Made by a program: the position numbers and the translations under genes
Part shown: one piece after another, positions 62,697-64,000 of the stretch
How the letters are laid out: every line of letters starts with the position of its first letter
Position numbering within the stretch: the first letter of the stretch is position 1
Origin: Myxococcales bacterium
Lineage (GTDB): Bacteria; Myxococcota_A; Polyangia; Polyangiales; Polyangiaceae
NCBI GenBank assembly: GCA_004193285.1
Contig: SECP01000044.1
Coordinates: 17,069-81,068 of the forward strand
DNA length: 64,000 nucleotides
Direction of reading: 5' to 3'
The notes under the pieces: generated by a model
Databases searched by the model: none
Told to the model about the DNA's origin: nothing
The model's input: the letters and a program-made list of their open reading frames with translations, nothing else

Positions 62697-64000
62697 TCAG
62701 AATTGCTGCCGCGACAAGTACTGTACGACGACGGCAGACTCGTTGACCGCGCGCTGGCTGATGCCCAGCCCTCGACCCAAGTAGCTGAAGGCGTGCACGT
62801 TCAGCTTCGGGCCGGTGTCGCCGTCGTAGCTCGCTTCCAGGCTCGCCGCGGGAAAGCGCCCCGGCTCCGCTTCGAACTCGGGAATGCCTTGAGTGCTCCA
62901 GCCGAGCTCCTGCTCGACGATGAGCTTCCGAACCAGCGTCGCCGAGTGACAGGTCGCGCAGTCCAGAGCGTCCGCCGAGTGCCGCCTGGGGCTTTCCACG
63001 TTGAAGAGCGCGGTGAGCTGCTGCTCCCGCTCGCTGGGCGTCATCAGCTGGGCCTGCCCCGGATCCGACAAGCGCCAAAAGTCGTCCTCGGAGCTGCTGG
63101 CCGGAGAGTGGATGAGGCCGCGGTACGCCCCAAAAAAGCGGTTGATCGTCTGCTTTTTCGACGGCGTGTCCACCGTGGGGACCGCGAGCGGCGTGAGCTC
63201 GCAGCCTCGCACGTCGAAGCTTTGGAACTCCCAAAACGGATCGCCCATGGAGCTCATCCGCGCGATTCGCACCAAGTTGCTAGCCCCGGCGTACGCCAAG
63301 ATCGCGTCGCGAACGCCGCTCGCCATTTGCCCAGACAGCCCTTGCTCGACCATCAACGGGTGAGGATTCAACTTGCCGAGCGCGCGGTCCCCGCCGAGCG
63401 ACTGGCGCAGGCCACCGATCGCCACCACGAGGTCCAGCAGCTCGCGCCGCGTGAGCGAGTAAAACAGGTGCAGCGCCGAGTCCGCGGCCGCTCCTTCGGT
63501 CACCTCTTGCACGACCAGCCGCAGCTGGTTCACGCACGAGCGTTCGTCGCTCGGGGGCTCGAGAGCGCCGAAGCAGGGGTCGATGCGCAGCGCAACGACG
63601 CGCAAATTTCCGTACGGCGCGGTGGGACGAGCACCGGGAGGAGAGCCGAGCGGCAGCTCCGAGCCGAAGATCTTACCGGCTCCCAGGTAGAGTGACTCGG
63701 CGAGCAAGACGCCGCGCGCGCCGCGCGCGCTTGCCGCGAGCAGACCCTGCCCGCTCTCGTCGCCCTCCGGCGGCAGCGGGAAGAGCACGGAGACATCGTT
63801 GAGCTGGAGCTTCGTCGCGTCGAGCAGCAGCTTCGGCCCGATCGGGGGCGGAGCGGGAGCGCTGAGCGCGGACACTTCGCAGCCGTCCCCTCCAGTGCCG
63901 CCAGCGCCAGCCCCGCCGACCTGGCCGCCGCTTCCTGCAGCGCCGCTCACCGCCCCCGCCGTTCCGCCCGCTCCCGCCGATCCGCCCGCGCCTGCCGCTC
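62697..64000 (-). CDS. Gly-rich-linker protein with one heme motif (5' end beyond window)
   Basis: The frame is open to the right edge, so the start and any signal are missing. The visible N-terminal part is a Gly/Ala linker, as in the cell-surface lipoproteins of this window. Near the C-terminus is one CxxCH heme motif (CATCH in LDCATCHSATL). The middle carries helical segments (FYSLTRRELLDLVVAIGG; GVRDAILAYAGASNLVRIAR) with no recognised family. Function unknown. Confidence 0.75.
   Translation of the reverse strand, partial: AAGAGGSAGAGGTAGAVSGAAGSGGQVGGAGAGGTGGDGCEVSALSAPAPPPIGPKLLLDATKLQLNDVSVLFPLPPEGDESGQGLLAASARGARGVLLAESLYLGAGKIFGSELPLGSPPGARPTAPYGNLRVVALRIDPCFGALEPPSDERSCVNQLRLVVQEVTEGAAADSALHLFYSLTRRELLDLVVAIGGLRQSLGGDRALGKLNPHPLMVEQGLSGQMASGVRDAILAYAGASNLVRIARMSSMGDPFWEFQSFDVRGCELTPLAVPTVDTPSKKQTINRFFGAYRGLIHSPASSSEDDFWRLSDPGQAQLMTPSEREQQLTALFNVESPRRHSADALDCATCHSATLVRKLIVEQELGWSTQGIPEFEAEPGRFPAASLEASYDGDTGPKLNVHAFSYLGRGLGISQRAVNESAVVVQYLSRQQF

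Overview
The window is very GC-rich DNA with dense, mostly protein-coding organisation. It looks like a chromosomal segment of a myxobacterium, probably Polyangia/Polyangiales. The reasons are the many lipoproteins with Gly/Ala/Ser-rich linkers, a MYXO-CTERM-like sorting tail, a CHASE-Ser/Thr kinase, FHA and GYF_2 signalling proteins, orphan histidine kinases, two ECF sigma modules, a secreted caspase and DUF1592/DUF1552 proteins. I see no rRNA, tRNA, CRISPR array, transposase, phage gene or integrase, so this reads as core or slowly evolving accessory chromosome rather than a mobile island. The genus is an inference.

Layout. 1-6.7 kb: a minus-strand pair, a YqiK-type flotillin followed by a giant DUF3686-type AAA+ 'DNA repair ATPase' that runs off the left edge. 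6.8-8.8 kb: a lipoprotein. 8.9-11.9 kb: a tightly coupled ECF sigma / zinc-finger anti-sigma / secreted caspase-beta-barrel operon. 12-14.7 kb: a CxxS glutaredoxin, a YqiJ-like OB-fold membrane protein, a K+-channel-like protein with an altered filter, and a lipoprotein methyltransferase. 14.9-22.7 kb: a PEGA-type envelope protein coupled to a 14-repeat Calx-beta-like lipoprotein, then a GYF_2 protein and a VOC protein. 22.7-31.8 kb: large envelope proteins, an orphan histidine kinase, a chemoreceptor, a MYXO-CTERM-like protein, a secreted transglutaminase and a small lipoprotein. 31.8-34.4 kb: a UDPGP-type nucleotidyltransferase and an NfeR/NfeF-like metal-regulated ferric reductase operon with a clear palindromic operator. 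34.4-35.2 kb: non-coding, with a GC hexamer array. 35.2-43.1 kb: an unknown protein, a CHASE-Ser/Thr kinase, a GAF-histidine kinase, a beta-barrel-SppA fusion and an ABC-like pseudo-ATPase. 43.2-46.2 kb: motA-motB, an MscL with a zinc ribbon and a DUF5947-like protein. 46.3-55.1 kb: a lipoprotein, tandem DUF4139 proteins, and a cytochrome c / DUF1592 / DUF1552 row. 55.1-60 kb: proB, an S1 protease lipoprotein, a signal-peptidase-I-like protein lacking the expected lysine, a zinc-ribbon/double-FHA protein and a cytoplasmic transglutaminase-like protein. 60-64 kb: a second ECF sigma module and a mono-heme lipoprotein that runs off the right edge.

Main theme: cell-envelope biology and envelope stress signalling. 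The most unusual candidate system is the sigma / anti-sigma / periplasmic caspase operon, where a protease and its possible substrate are translationally coupled. The flotillin/AAA+ pair, the NfeRF-like locus, the SppA-barrel fusion with its pseudo-ABC partner, and several altered-active-site proteins (SVGFSD channel filter, signal peptidase without Lys, ABC domain without P-loop) are further leads. Functions were assigned from motifs read by eye; no database search was possible.
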